The translations under genes were made by a program, and so were the position numbers. The notes beneath the pieces are model-generated. The model ran no database searches, was not told the DNA's origin, and worked only from the letters and a program-made list of their open reading frames with translations. Source: Neisseriales bacterium (GTDB lineage: Bacteria; Pseudomonadota; Gammaproteobacteria; Burkholderiales; UBA11063). From it: DNA of 11,804 nucleotides. Positions within the stretch are counted from its first letter, which is position 1; every line of letters begins with the position of its first letter. Shown piece by piece: positions 1 through 8,040 of the stretch. The stretch lies in NCBI GenBank assembly GCA_008017145.1, contig SSGY01000053.1:1-11804 (forward strand). Reading direction: 5' to 3'.

Positions 1-2002
1 AGAGAACTTCGTTCATATTCGCAAATGGCACTTTACTCAATGGGAATTTTTTACCATAACGCGCCCAATCAGGGTAATAACCAGAAATAATTTTTCCATT
101 ACCAGGATCTTTACAGCTTGTTGAAGAGCATGGCTGAGTAATATTTAAAGTACTACCATCAATACTAACACCATTCACAATGCCATATTCAACACCAGAT
201 AATACAGTGGCACCACCGCTTAACCCGCAACCAACAGCAAGATTTAGATAACCAGGAGTAACTTTACCACTCCAATCAGTGCTGTCATTAGCAGTAACAG
301 TAGTTTGATATGAGCTTCCAATCGCTTTGGTTGTCGAAGTAACTCCACCCCAAGTGCTTGTGAAACAATTACCCGCAACTGTTGGTGCAAAATTAGTAGT
401 AATAACTGCCGTTTTTGGATTTACAATTGCTGTATTTTGTGTAATCGTCACAGTAGCCCCTGCACCACCTTGATATCCTGCAGTATAATCATAATTGTTA
501 GCAGAGACTGGTTTAGCAGCAAATGCAGCACTAATGGTTTTAGCAGCATTAACAACACCAGTATCAGTGATCGGGTTAGTCACATAACTATTACCACTAG
601 CCGCTACTGAAGTTCCAAGATTTAAGCCACTTTCAATTTTGTAAACTGGTGAACTATTTGCCAAGTTTGTGTAATTTACGTAGCTATATTTGTTTGCTGC
701 ATCAGAGAAAGTTACTCCTGCTGTATCACCAGTTGACATACCACTAATTGCAACTGTTACATTTTTCTTAGCAATAGTTGATGCTTTCATCGGTACTGCC
801 AAACTTGTTGTTTGTCCTTTAGTGATTTTCAATGCTGGCAGACCACTTTCAACATAGTATAAACCTTGTAATGGATCTGCAATACCAGTTGTCATTTTCA
901 CCACGTACGCATGAGTACTATCAGTTACGGGTAAATCTTCAGTGGTAAATGATGCACCTTGTTTAATTGTGTATGTATTTACTACCGCACTTGATGCCTT
1001 AGTATTTAATATCTGAACTTGAAGATTTCCAGTATAGTTAGGAACTACACTGGCTAAACTGATTGTTGCTTTGCCTGTAGTAACTACTGGAGCGGTATAC
1101 TTAACTGTTACGCTTGAAGTATTACCTGCGGTGATACTTGGCGTTGCATTTGGTGTATATGTAACCGTAGTACTAGCAATCGTTGATCCTGCTACAGTAT
1201 AACTACCTGCATTTAGATTGGTAATTGGCTGAGTATAAGTCCCACCCAATGATGCTGCTGGTACGGTGAAGTTGGCAACACTCACTCCAGCAGAGTTAGA
1301 TACATTAACGTTCAAACCATTACAGGTCGTAGTTCCTGTACAACCCGCTGCACTTGTGTCCACTACTACATTTAAGGTTCCAGTTGTAACTGGTGGTGGA
1401 GTTGGAGTAGGCGTTGGTGTCGGCGTAGGACTTGGAGTCGGTGTAGGTGTAGGTGTAGGTGTTGCTCCATTAATCGCAAAGCTACTTTGCGCAGTTGCAT
1501 TATCAAACGTATTTCCAGTTAAATTAATACCACCTTGGAATGTAATCGTTTGACCTGCGGCAATTATTGGTTTTCCGTTTCCTGCGGTTACATCAGCAAT
1601 TTGCTGATTGCCATTACCAGCAGTAAAGACTAATTTATAATCAGTCCCATTTATCCACCAGTTATTTAACGTGCCCATAGCTACAGCATTAGCCTTACTG
1701 TCCTGTGATGTAAAGCTAATTGTTTGACCAGCAAGATTTTGTTCGCTATTACATGTGTTTTTTATGTCTACTGTTCCGCTTACATACCATGCTGATGTTC
1801 CAGAAAAGTTTATACTTCCTGTCAAACAACTATTGCTGCTAAATAAGCTCTGTGCATTCTTAGCACTAATTGCTGCACCTGTTAAACTCTGCCCACCACC
1901 GTTGGCACTACTACTGCTTCCGCCCCCACATGCGGCTAGCAAAAGACTGCTTCCGGCAGCAATCGATACTGCCAAAATATTTAATTTGTGTTGTCTTCTC
2001 AT
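1..2002 (-). CDS. Secreted lipoprotein chitinase, GH18 family (5' part; gene runs off the left edge)
   Basis: The frame is open from the ATG at 2002 to the window edge: 667 residues with no stop. A lipoprotein signal peptide ends in a lipobox, LAAC, with Cys25 followed by Gly/Ser-rich sequence. Residues about 38-178 form a module rich in Asn, Thr and Trp (NWWINGTDY), possibly carbohydrate-binding. Residues about 179-204 are a (Thr-Pro)n linker. Residues 205-640 look like several Ser/Thr/Gly-rich beta-sandwich modules with few charges. At 641 the segment GYYPDWARYGKKF begins, followed by VPFANMNEVL; this matches the first beta strand of GH18 chitinases (GYYPxW..Y, then a conserved segment leading to YAF). 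The catalytic DxxDxDxE motif would lie outside the window. Likely role: hydrolysis of chitin at or beyond the cell surface. GH18 also includes non-chitinolytic members, so substrate is inferred. GAGAGG precedes the start. Confidence 0.8.
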   Translation of the reverse strand, partial: MRRQHKLNILAVSIAAGSSLLLAACGGGSSSSANGGGQSLTGAAISAKNAQSLFSSNSCLTGSINFSGTSAWYVSGTVDIKNTCNSEQNLAGQTISFTSQDSKANAVAMGTLNNWWINGTDYKLVFTAGNGNQQIADVTAGNGKPIIAAGQTITFQGGINLTGNTFDNATAQSSFAINGATPTPTPTPTPSPTPTPTPTPTPPPVTTGTLNVVVDTSAAGCTGTTTCNGLNVNVSNSAGVSVANFTVPAASLGGTYTQPITNLNAGSYTVAGSTIASTTVTYTPNATPSITAGNTSSVTVKYTAPVVTTGKATISLASVVPNYTGNLQVQILNTKASSAVVNTYTIKQGASFTTEDLPVTDSTHAYVVKMTTGIADPLQGLYYVESGLPALKITKGQTTSLAVPMKASTIAKKNVTVAISGMSTGDTAGVTFSDAANKYSYVNYTNLANSSPVYKIESGLNLGTSVAASGNSYVTNPITDTGVVNAAKTISAAFAAKPVSANNYDYTAGYQGGAGATVTITQNTAIVNPKTAVITTNFAPTVAGNCFTSTWGGVTSTTKAIGSSYQTTVTANDSTDWSGKVTPGYLNLAVGCGLSGGATVLSGVEYGIVNGVSIDGSTLNITQPCSSTSCKDPGNGKIISGYYPDWARYGKKFPLSKVPFANMNEVL
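1392..1467 (-). repeat. Pro-Thr linker coding repeat in the chitinase gene
   Basis: On the minus strand this is a tandem run of ACN-CCN codon pairs encoding (TP)n, with one SP unit and a PPP end, about 24 residues. Third positions vary, so it is conserved as protein rather than as a simple DNA repeat. Such linkers commonly separate binding and catalytic modules in secreted polysaccharide hydrolases. Confidence 0.85.
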
Positions 2003-2079
2003 TTGTTTTTCCTCTCTAATTTCTTATTATCTATTGTTTTATGTACTTATTTAATGCACATTTTACCAATAAGTAAACC

Positions 2080-2108
2080 ATTGTACCAAAGCAAGTATTT
2101 TTTGTATA
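2080..2108 (-). promoter_or_regulatory. Probable chitinase promoter, extended -10
   Basis: On the minus strand TGGTACAAT (2088 to 2080) is an extended -10. TATACA (2108 to 2103) lies 17 nt upstream and matches TTGACA at 4 of 6 positions. Transcription would start roughly 70 nt before the chitinase ATG. Confidence 0.5.
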
Positions 2109-2192
2109 TAGCTATTTTTGCATAACATTTATACATTTTTGTATAAAACAAAAACTATAATTTCCTGATGTAAAGCTTATGTATTTCTGTTG

Positions 2193-2198
2193 TATAAT
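2193..2198 (+). promoter_or_regulatory. -10 box TATAAT of the GNAT gene
   Basis: A perfect TATAAT lies 26 nt before the preferred GNAT start, so transcription would begin near 2205. That is upstream of the GGAG ribosome site but close to the earlier ATG at 2213. No good -35 is visible; only weak matches occur around 2169-2176. Confidence 0.45.
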
Positions 2199-2224
2199 CA
2201 CTGATTACTCAAATGGAGCAAAAA

Positions 2225-2641
2225 ATGTTAAATCCTCTAGAATTAGAAATACTCTCAGAACAATCTAAATTTGATTTTGACTTTATTTATAATGAATTGA
2301 AAATGACTTATTGGGCAAATCGACGAACCAAAGATCAAGTTACCTCAAGTTTTAAAAACTCGTATGCAAAAATGGTTTTTTATAGACAACAACCAATAGC
2401 TTTTGCCAGAATAGTCACAGATTGGATAACTTTTGGTTATTTAGCAGATGTAGTTGTAACGGAGAAATTTCGCGGAAATGGGATTGCTCAACTATTACTA
2501 AATGACTTGCTGAACGATCCACAAGTAGCAGGAATCAATAAAATTCTGCTAAAAACTAAAGATGCAGCAATGCTCTACCATAAATATGGTTTCGCAGCAG
2601 CCCAATACCCCGAGCGCTTCATGGAAAAAACAACAAATTAA
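2225..2641 (+). CDS. GNAT family N-acetyltransferase
   Basis: The 138-residue protein has the GNAT fold signature: a beta strand FGYLADVVV, then the acetyl-CoA pyrophosphate-binding loop RGNGIA (residues 83-88) leading into a helix, and a C-terminal LYHKYGF motif near the end. The family transfers acetyl from acetyl-CoA to an amine; the substrate here is unknown. An in-frame ATG exists at 2213, but the start at 2225 is chosen because GGAG (2215-2218) sits 6 nt before it, whereas nothing like a ribosome site precedes 2213. The gene is cytoplasmic and single, divergent from the chitinase. It ends only 3 nt from the end of the opposing hydrolase gene, so the two transcripts converge. Confidence 0.88.
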   Translation: MLNPLELEILSEQSKFDFDFIYNELKMTYWANRRTKDQVTSSFKNSYAKMVFYRQQPIAFARIVTDWITFGYLADVVVTEKFRGNGIAQLLLNDLLNDPQVAGINKILLKTKDAAMLYHKYGFAAAQYPERFMEKTTN

Positions 2642-2644
2642 AAA

Positions 2645-3499
2645 TTAGGGAACAATATTTGCACAAATCTCTTGTCCTGCCTGCCAAGCCAAGGCATGCC
2701 CACTGTTATCAATATAGTGTATTGTTTTATGTGGATAATTGGCAATTAGTGATTCGGCTAAGCGAGTATTAATAATCTCGTCATGTTGTGCCAACCAAAA
2801 CTGTGCCGGAGTTTTACTACTTTTAAATGCTACCACATTCTCAGATTCATACTGCCATGTGCTAACAGCGCCTCCCTCTGCCGCAATTATATTTGCATTG
2901 GGAAACAAAGACTTTAACACTGGATTAATAAATCGCTGCTGCTGGCTTACTAGTTGTGATGATTCATAACCATATAAATTATTTGCAAAAACATAATTCA
3001 AAATATCACTCTCGGATTTAAATTCACCATGGGGTTTGAATGGATAGACTAATTGTTGCGAAGTAGGAAGAATACTTGCTAACAGATATAGTTGGCGATA
3101 ATTATAAGATTTACTAGCTTCTTGTGCCACTCCACCACCCATCGACCAACCAATTAAAGTCGGATTTTTTAATTTGAGCTTAATCACAACTGCATTGGTA
3201 TCATCTGCCATGCTTTTAAGCGTCAGCTCAGATGCAACTATGCTTTCTGAGGTGTTAATACCACGATAATCTATCAGATAAACCTGATGCGAACTAGCTA
3301 AGCAATCCACAAAATCCCGTGGCCAAAAATTACTTGTAGTTGCATATCCTGTTAATAAAACCACTGGTGAGCCTTTCGTTCCGCTTTGATAATAATGAAT
3401 CTGATGTCCATTAACATTGATAATTTTGCTGTCAAGCTCAGAAGCAAAGCACACTCCGCTCAAATTTAAAATAAGCGTTAATAATCCCAGCTTACGCAT
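2645..3499 (-). CDS. Exported alpha/beta hydrolase
   Basis: The 284-residue protein begins with a signal peptide (MRKLGLLTLILNL...) with probable cleavage after CFA near residue 19. The hydrolase fold follows: strand VVLLTGYATTSNFW with the oxyanion region (TG in place of the usual HG), YLIDYRG, nucleophile elbow GWSMGG with Ser119, acid Asp240 (AQHDEI) and catalytic His268 (NSGHALAW). All three triad residues are present, so an active periplasmic or secreted esterase, lipase or peptidase-like enzyme is likely; the substrate cannot be told. An upstream in-frame ATG at 3520 is less likely, because GGAG lies 8 nt before the ATG at 3499 and the signal peptide starts cleanly there. Confidence 0.85.
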   Translation of the reverse strand: MRKLGLLTLILNLSGVCFASELDSKIINVNGHQIHYYQSGTKGSPVVLLTGYATTSNFWPRDFVDCLASSHQVYLIDYRGINTSESIVASELTLKSMADDTNAVVIKLKLKNPTLIGWSMGGGVAQEASKSYNYRQLYLLASILPTSQQLVYPFKPHGEFKSESDILNYVFANNLYGYESSQLVSQQQRFINPVLKSLFPNANIIAAEGGAVSTWQYESENVVAFKSSKTPAQFWLAQHDEIINTRLAESLIANYPHKTIHYIDNSGHALAWQAGQEICANIVP

Positions 3500-3543
3500 G
3501 TTAGATACTCCGTAATACATTTATAAAACCAGTAAGTACGTTA

Positions 3544-3556
3544 ATTATACTATAAT
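3544..3556. promoter_or_regulatory. Divergent -10 boxes between the two hydrolase genes
   Basis: ATTATA at 3544-3549 reads TATAAT on the minus strand (towards the exported hydrolase). TATAAT at 3551-3556 faces the plus-strand hydrolase. The two boxes are one base apart, so polymerase could probably occupy only one at a time. The 88-nt gap between the genes is short, and -35 matches are weak on both sides. Confidence 0.45.
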
Positions 3557-3587
3557 AACTCAAGCAAATCATAATTGGGAATAAAAT

Positions 3588-4523
3588 ATGTTTGAACTTC
3601 GCGAATATTTACGCAAAAAACTTAATTCACCCTTAGATATACCTGCGTCACAAATTGCCGATCTACCAATGGGTAAAATGGAATACATTACGTATGGCGA
3701 AGGAAAGCCACTCTTGATTATCCATGGTGGAGCGGGTGGTTATGACCAAGCAGTAGTGCTTTTTCGTAAATATATCCCTGCAGGTTATCAATTAATCTGT
3801 CCTTCTCGCCCAGGCTATTTGGGAACTCCGCTTACTACGGGACAAAGCGCTGAAGAACAAGCTGATGCCATGGCAGCATTACTTGACTATCTAAATATTC
3901 CATCTGCACTAGTAATCGCAATTTCCGCTGGTGGCTTCTCAATGTATCCACTGGCTATTCGTCACCCGGAGAAAGTTCGTGGAATCATCGCGATTGATGC
4001 CGTATCTGGTGAGTATTTAATGCCAGAACAAACCAGTAAACTTGCACACTCATTGTTTCTAACTGATGTTGGGCTATGGATGACCAAAGAAAGTATGATT
4101 TACTTTCCCGAAATGGTAATTAAAAACTTGATCAAATTTGACGGCTACATTGATCAGAATATAATTGATAATAAGATCAATGAAATCGTTAATTGCCGCG
4201 AGTATCTTGAACTAATTACTGAATTGATGTATTGTATAGCAGACTATAAGCCACGTGAAATTGGTACAATGAATGATATGGCAATTGGAGCTAAAGCTAG
4301 TTGGTATGATTTTGCGAGTATCACTGCACCAACGCTAATCATTCACGGTACTCACGATGCTGAAGTAAAATTTTATCATGGCGTATTTGCTTATGAACAA
4401 CTAGCATCGAAAGAAAAGGAACGCTTTTGGATCGAATACGGCACTCATTTTGGTTTTTATTTTGCGCGTCAAGCAAATGAAGCTCAAGAAAAATTCCGTG
4501 AATTTATTACAAAACACGGATAG
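3588..4523 (+). CDS. Cytoplasmic alpha/beta hydrolase
   Basis: The protein has 311 residues and no signal peptide. Visible motifs are LLIIHGGAGGYDQ (oxyanion HGG at 46-48), SRPGYLGTP, nucleophile elbow AISAGG with Ser113, acid Asp257 (HGTHDAEV) and His287 (YGTHFGF). The layout with SRPGYLGTP resembles alpha/beta hydrolases related to haloacetate, epoxide or proline-iminopeptidase-type enzymes, but no specific reaction can be assigned. The region between Ser113 and Asp257 (about 140 residues, helical) would be a cap domain. GGGA lies 7 nt before the ATG. The gene is monocistronic: divergent from the exported hydrolase and convergent with the lipoprotein gene downstream. The two hydrolases are clearly different in sequence and are not recent duplicates. 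Confidence 0.85.
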   Translation: MFELREYLRKKLNSPLDIPASQIADLPMGKMEYITYGEGKPLLIIHGGAGGYDQAVVLFRKYIPAGYQLICPSRPGYLGTPLTTGQSAEEQADAMAALLDYLNIPSALVIAISAGGFSMYPLAIRHPEKVRGIIAIDAVSGEYLMPEQTSKLAHSLFLTDVGLWMTKESMIYFPEMVIKNLIKFDGYIDQNIIDNKINEIVNCREYLELITELMYCIADYKPREIGTMNDMAIGAKASWYDFASITAPTLIIHGTHDAEVKFYHGVFAYEQLASKEKERFWIEYGTHFGFYFARQANEAQEKFREFITKHG

Positions 4524-4584
4524 ATAATAAATATTTGTCGATTGCCATATTCAATTCGAACATTAAAAAACTAGCATAAAGACA

Positions 4585-5217
4585 TTAATTATTAACTGGA
4601 AGTATTGATGAATGTTGCCCCAAAATATACCAACCAGGTGCATTAGTTTGTGCCTTTATTTGACCAACAGAAGCGCCAGATTCAACTGTAAATGATTCAG
4701 TAAATGGCTGGCTTTCATATTTGTATACAAACGTAAAGCGCGCATGTACTGTTGATTCAGATAGAGTCCCAGAGTTGATAACAAAATCATAGTAACCATT
4801 GCCACCGCCATAACCACACCCCAGCTGCTCAAAAACATTTGATTCAGCATTAGGAATTGACATGACCGGGTTCAACGCCAAAAAGTGTGTAAAGTATTCA
4901 TATAATTCTTGGGTTCCTTCTCGCTGTATGCTGCTAACTGTAGGCAACAAAACAGCATCAGGTATATAATTAGTCATTGCAAAATAACCAGCGCTAACAT
5001 ATACATCACCACCACTATAATTAGCCGGACTATATGCCTGAACACTATTACCCCATTGAGTTAATAAATAACTCCCAATTTCTGGTGTAAAAGTTGGTAA
5101 CTGACAGTCAACTATGGTGTTATTAGTATAGTTATTAGTGGTACCTCCATTACAGGCAGTTAGAATAAATAATGCAGAAGCAGTCAATAACAAGCTTTTA
5201 TAGTTTTGTTTTCTCAT
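4585..5217 (-). CDS. Lipoprotein with CaMKII-association-like (SnoaL-like, NTF2-fold) domain
   Basis: The protein has 210 residues. The signal peptide ends in lipobox LTAC (residues 19-22), followed by an Asn/Thr-rich spacer. The rest resembles bacterial SgcJ/EcaC or CaMKII_AD-type proteins of the NTF2-like superfamily: YIPDAVLLPTVS (84-95), YEYFTHFLALNPV, the paired strand ARFTFVYKY, and a C-terminal WYILGQHSSILP (196-207) equivalent to the family's xHHSSxMP ending. Two cysteines (38 and about 133, in LGCGYGGG) may form a disulfide. An extra stretch of about 20 residues sits between the FVYKY strand and the final strand. Function is unknown; these folds usually bind small ligands or dimerise. 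AAGGA lies 8 nt before the ATG. Domain assignment is from remembered family patterns. Confidence 0.7.
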   Translation of the reverse strand: MRKQNYKSLLLTASALFILTACNGGTTNNYTNNTIVDCQLPTFTPEIGSYLLTQWGNSVQAYSPANYSGGDVYVSAGYFAMTNYIPDAVLLPTVSSIQREGTQELYEYFTHFLALNPVMSIPNAESNVFEQLGCGYGGGNGYYDFVINSGTLSESTVHARFTFVYKYESQPFTESFTVESGASVGQIKAQTNAPGWYILGQHSSILPVNN

Positions 5218-5277
5218 TTAAAGTGTCCTTTTTATTCTAAATCTTAAATCAAGCTAACACAGCTCATTCTTTATCTC

Positions 5278-5291
5278 ATTAGTATACTAAT
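5278..5291. promoter_or_regulatory. 14-bp perfect palindrome upstream of the CaMKII-like lipoprotein
   Basis: ATTAGTATACTAAT is a perfect palindrome about 60 nt before the lipoprotein ATG. Its centre includes TATACT, a possible -10 on the minus strand, so it could be an operator overlapping a promoter. No -35 is convincing. Confidence 0.3.
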
Positions 5292-5669
5292 TTAGTCAGG
5301 ATTTGTATGCATTTTTATTCAATAAATAATAGGGGTAACTATTATTCATTTCTAAGATAAACTAAGCAAATATGATTATTCTGATGTACAACAGTTTATT
5401 ATAAACAATCAAATCATTATAATTTCACGTACTTAATTGTTACACGAAACAACACTGCTAATAACACGCTTTACGAGTTAACCATACTATTATCGTAAAT
5501 TTGATAAACTTACTGACTTATTTTGGGATTGAGCTATATTTATTTGACGTAATTAATAATATCTAATGGAAATTCAGGAATCAATACCGCAATCCAACTG
5601 TATTGTTAAACTAATTTTGCAATAATTCACTCCAAATGCTAATTTGAAGATATCGTCTTTATTCAAGAT

Positions 5670-5678
5670 TGGTATAAT
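5670..5678 (+). promoter_or_regulatory. Extended -10 promoter of the LysR gene
   Basis: TGGTATAAT is a perfect extended -10 (TGn plus TATAAT). It lies 49 nt before the LysR ATG, giving a leader of about 43 nt. AAGG at 5716-5719 is the ribosome site, 8 nt from the ATG. Confidence 0.6.
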
Positions 5679-5727
5679 AAGCTTTAACTGAATTAAACTC
5701 AAAACGGAATTTATTAAGGTAATTTGA

Positions 5728-6618
5728 ATGTTAGATGATATTGCGCTGTTCGTCAAGCTCGTTGATGTAGGTAGTTTTAGCCAAGTAGCTAAATTAACCA
5801 ACTCTACTCAGGCAACTATTAGTCGTCGGATTCAAAATCTGGAAGCTGATTTGGGAGTTGTAGTCCTCAAACGCAACCAGCGGGGTCTGGTTATGACTGA
5901 TGAAGGTAGAAATCTTTATGAGCAGGTTAAATCATCGGTTAATACATTACAAAATGTATGGCAAGAATTATATGAACAAAATGGAATTCTTCGGACAACC
6001 TTACGCCTAGCACTTACAACAGAAAGTGCACGAGATGTTATTCTCCAGCACTTACCCAAATTTTTACAAGAAAATCCAAACATAAAACTTCACATTACAT
6101 TTACTACCCAACAAATTCACCTCATCAAACAAAACTACGATTTAGCAATCACATCTGAGCTACCAAGCTCGTCTATTCATAATGTAATATTGCTGCGTAA
6201 ATTTCATTTGAAAGCTTATGCAAGTCCAAATTATATTGTCAAATACGGAAGTCCGCAAAATTTAGCTGAGTTATTACAACATCGTTGTATTGGTTCGTTA
6301 GGCTTTGATGGCAGTGAACAGGATACTTATCAGGTTTATCACGCAGAAAGCAGTCAAAATATTGTAGTTACACATCCATCAAATTTATATATGGACACAA
6401 CAAGCCACGCTATCGAATTGGCTAAAAGCGGTGAATATATTACTGGTGCATGGGATAGTATGGTGCAGAACGAATTGGCACGTGGTGAACTAGTCTCGAT
6501 TTTACCTGAATTAAGTTTTGTTGAGTTACCTTGCTATTTAGTTCGAAATTCTGAGCGAAAGAGTAAGCAGGAGCAAATCTTAGCAAAATTTATCGAACAA
6601 GTTTTTGCTTCTTATTAA
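5728..6618 (+). CDS. LysR-type transcriptional regulator
   Basis: At 296 residues this is the usual family length. The N-terminal winged helix-turn-helix is clear: VDVGSFSQVAKLTNSTQATISRRIQNLEADLGVVVLKRN covers about residues 12-50, with the wing at RGLVMTDEGRNLYEQ. A linker helix runs to about residue 88, then an effector-binding domain from 90 to 293. The form with SFSQVAK and TISRRIQNLE is that of the CrgA/DhcR-like branch common in proteobacteria. It would bind DNA as a tetramer and respond to an unknown small molecule. It lies 148 nt upstream of the MFS/LysE pair on the same strand. LysR genes more often regulate divergent neighbours, so control of the pair is only a possibility. Confidence 0.92.
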   Translation: MLDDIALFVKLVDVGSFSQVAKLTNSTQATISRRIQNLEADLGVVVLKRNQRGLVMTDEGRNLYEQVKSSVNTLQNVWQELYEQNGILRTTLRLALTTESARDVILQHLPKFLQENPNIKLHITFTTQQIHLIKQNYDLAITSELPSSSIHNVILLRKFHLKAYASPNYIVKYGSPQNLAELLQHRCIGSLGFDGSEQDTYQVYHAESSQNIVVTHPSNLYMDTTSHAIELAKSGEYITGAWDSMVQNELARGELVSILPELSFVELPCYLVRNSERKSKQEQILAKFIEQVFASY

Positions 6619-6732
6619 ACCTATATTTAGATAGTATTGATAAAAAATAGATACCTCAATTTTGTCTTCATATGCAGAATAATTCAAGTATGCGATTACT
6701 CATTCGCCTAAGGTTAGCGTCACTCTACAATG

Positions 6733-6760
6733 TGTTATAATTACTGACTTTATTGCGGAG
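6733..6760 (+). promoter_or_regulatory. Extended -10 promoter and ribosome site of the MFS-LysE operon
   Basis: TGTTATAAT (6733-6741) is an extended -10 and GCGGAG (GGAG at 6757-6760) is 6 nt before the ATG at 6767. The leader would be about 20 nt. No strong -35 is present. The operon can therefore be expressed independently of the LysR gene upstream. Confidence 0.6.
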
Positions 6761-6766
6761 CTTTCG

Positions 6767-8035
6767 ATGACCCCTCACCATACCGATAAAAAAATCCTCT
6801 GGACCATTTTTCTTACAATTTTGATTGATATGTTAGGCATTGGTATTTTAATACCAGTGTTTCCAATGCTGGTAGTGCCGCATTCGACTTTTCGTGTTAC
6901 TCCGGATAATTGGAGTGCTGCACAGGGATTTGTGATGCTTGGATGGCTAATGACCTGCTTTCCTATTGCACAATTTCTTTGTGCACCAATCTTGGGACAA
7001 TTAGCCGATCGCTTTGGTCGGAAGAAAATTCTAGCTCTATCTATCAGCGGAACTGTACTATCATATATTTTATTCGCTATCGGAATCCTCACCAAAAATT
7101 TACCACTAATGTTTATTGCTCGAGCATTAGATGGTGCTTCTGGAGGCAATATTTCAGTTGCCCAAGCAGTTATTGGTGACATAAGTAGCCCACAAAGCCG
7201 TGCCAAAAATTTTGGTCTAATCGGAATGGCATTCGGACTTGGTTTTATTTTGGGACCATTTATTGGTGGTAAACTATCAGATCCTAATTTGGTAAGCTGG
7301 TTTAATAGCGCAACTCCATTTTGGTTTGCTGCCATACTTAGCACAATAAATGTAATTTTGGTAATTCGATTGCTTCCCGAGACCTTACATATTCGCAGTG
7401 AAAACCGCATTGATTTTACTCGTCCTATTCACAATATCATTAAAGCATTCTCTATTAATGGTTTAAAAAGTATTATTCCAGCAACTTTTTTATTTAATGC
7501 AGGATTTACTTTTTATACTACTTTTTGGGGGGTTGTACTTGCAGAGCAATTTGGTTTTACTCAGGGTAAAATTGGTGATTTTTATGCTTATATTGGGATT
7601 ATGGTTATTCTGGCACAAGGGCTGATAGTACGAAGACTCTCTGGAAAAGTTCAGGATTATAAAGTTCTACGCTACTCAATTATCGGCTCTGGTTTATGTT
7701 TGATAGGTTACTATTTTATACCAGTTAGCCATCCAAATCTTGTATATTTGCTACCACCCTTTATGGCAACTTGCAATGCTTTAAGTATGTCATTCTCAGC
7801 TGCCTTAATTACTCGTGTAAGTCCACCACAGATCAGAGGTGAGGCAATGGGGATTAACTCAAGTGCAAACGCCCTAGCTCAGGCTATTCCAGCAATATTA
7901 GCCGGGTATATTGCTACGCACCATGCCCGTTTACCTGTTTTAGTTGGTGGTTTTACCATTATTCTTGGTGGTTTATTATTTCGCTATTTATTTAAGCCTG
8001 GGCGCGATGATATTCACGGTCAGGAAGGAGTTTAA
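6767..8035 (+). CDS. MFS efflux transporter, TetA-like DHA1 branch
   Basis: At 422 residues with about 12 hydrophobic segments, this is a typical DHA1 drug:H+ antiporter. Signature motifs are Asp21 in the first membrane segment (IDMLGIGILIPVFP), motif A GQLADRFGRKK (77-87, cytoplasmic loop 2-3), motif B-like RALDGASGGNIS (119-130) and motif C GMAFGLGFILGPFIGG (153-168). The last is the antiporter motif of segment 5. The motif A and RALDGASGGNIS regions are closest to tetracycline-efflux-type and related sugar/drug exporters. The substrate is unknown; resistance should not be assumed. The gene is followed after 5 nt by the LysE exporter, and the ribosome site of that gene lies inside its last codons, which implies an operon. 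Confidence 0.9.
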   Translation: MTPHHTDKKILWTIFLTILIDMLGIGILIPVFPMLVVPHSTFRVTPDNWSAAQGFVMLGWLMTCFPIAQFLCAPILGQLADRFGRKKILALSISGTVLSYILFAIGILTKNLPLMFIARALDGASGGNISVAQAVIGDISSPQSRAKNFGLIGMAFGLGFILGPFIGGKLSDPNLVSWFNSATPFWFAAILSTINVILVIRLLPETLHIRSENRIDFTRPIHNIIKAFSINGLKSIIPATFLFNAGFTFYTTFWGVVLAEQFGFTQGKIGDFYAYIGIMVILAQGLIVRRLSGKVQDYKVLRYSIIGSGLCLIGYYFIPVSHPNLVYLLPPFMATCNALSMSFSAALITRVSPPQIRGEAMGINSSANALAQAIPAILAGYIATHHARLPVLVGGFTIILGGLLFRYLFKPGRDDIHGQEGV

Positions 8036-8040
8036 ATTTA

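Larger units (their letters stand above)
5218..5727. other. Intergenic region, about 510 bp, no supported gene
   Basis: The region is AT-rich and lies between two divergent genes. A minus-strand frame (5574-5801) overlaps the start of the LysR gene, has no ribosome site and shows no recognisable protein, so I treat it as chance. Notable sites are the palindrome at 5278-5291, a 13-bp palindrome GTTTATTATAAAC at 5394-5406 and the LysR promoter at 5670-5678. Confidence 0.6.

Noticed and set aside
1392..1467. Possible CRISPR or minisatellite from the short tandem units
   Set aside because: The units are 6 bp without spacers, keep the reading frame and vary at third positions, so they encode a protein linker.
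1266..1553. Plus-strand frame with a (Gly-Val)n run
   Set aside because: It is the mirror of the Thr-Pro linker in the minus-strand chitinase gene; it has no ribosome site and no other support.
1755..2054. Plus-strand frame over the chitinase signal peptide
   Set aside because: It runs antisense to a clear lipoprotein start and has no recognisable features.
5574..5801. Minus-strand frame overlapping the LysR start
   Set aside because: It has no ribosome site, its second half is antisense to the LysR HTH, and its composition reflects AT-rich background.
6775..7410. Long minus-strand frame of about 211 codons
   Set aside because: It lies entirely antisense to the MFS transporter, whose motifs are unmistakable; its own protein resembles nothing.
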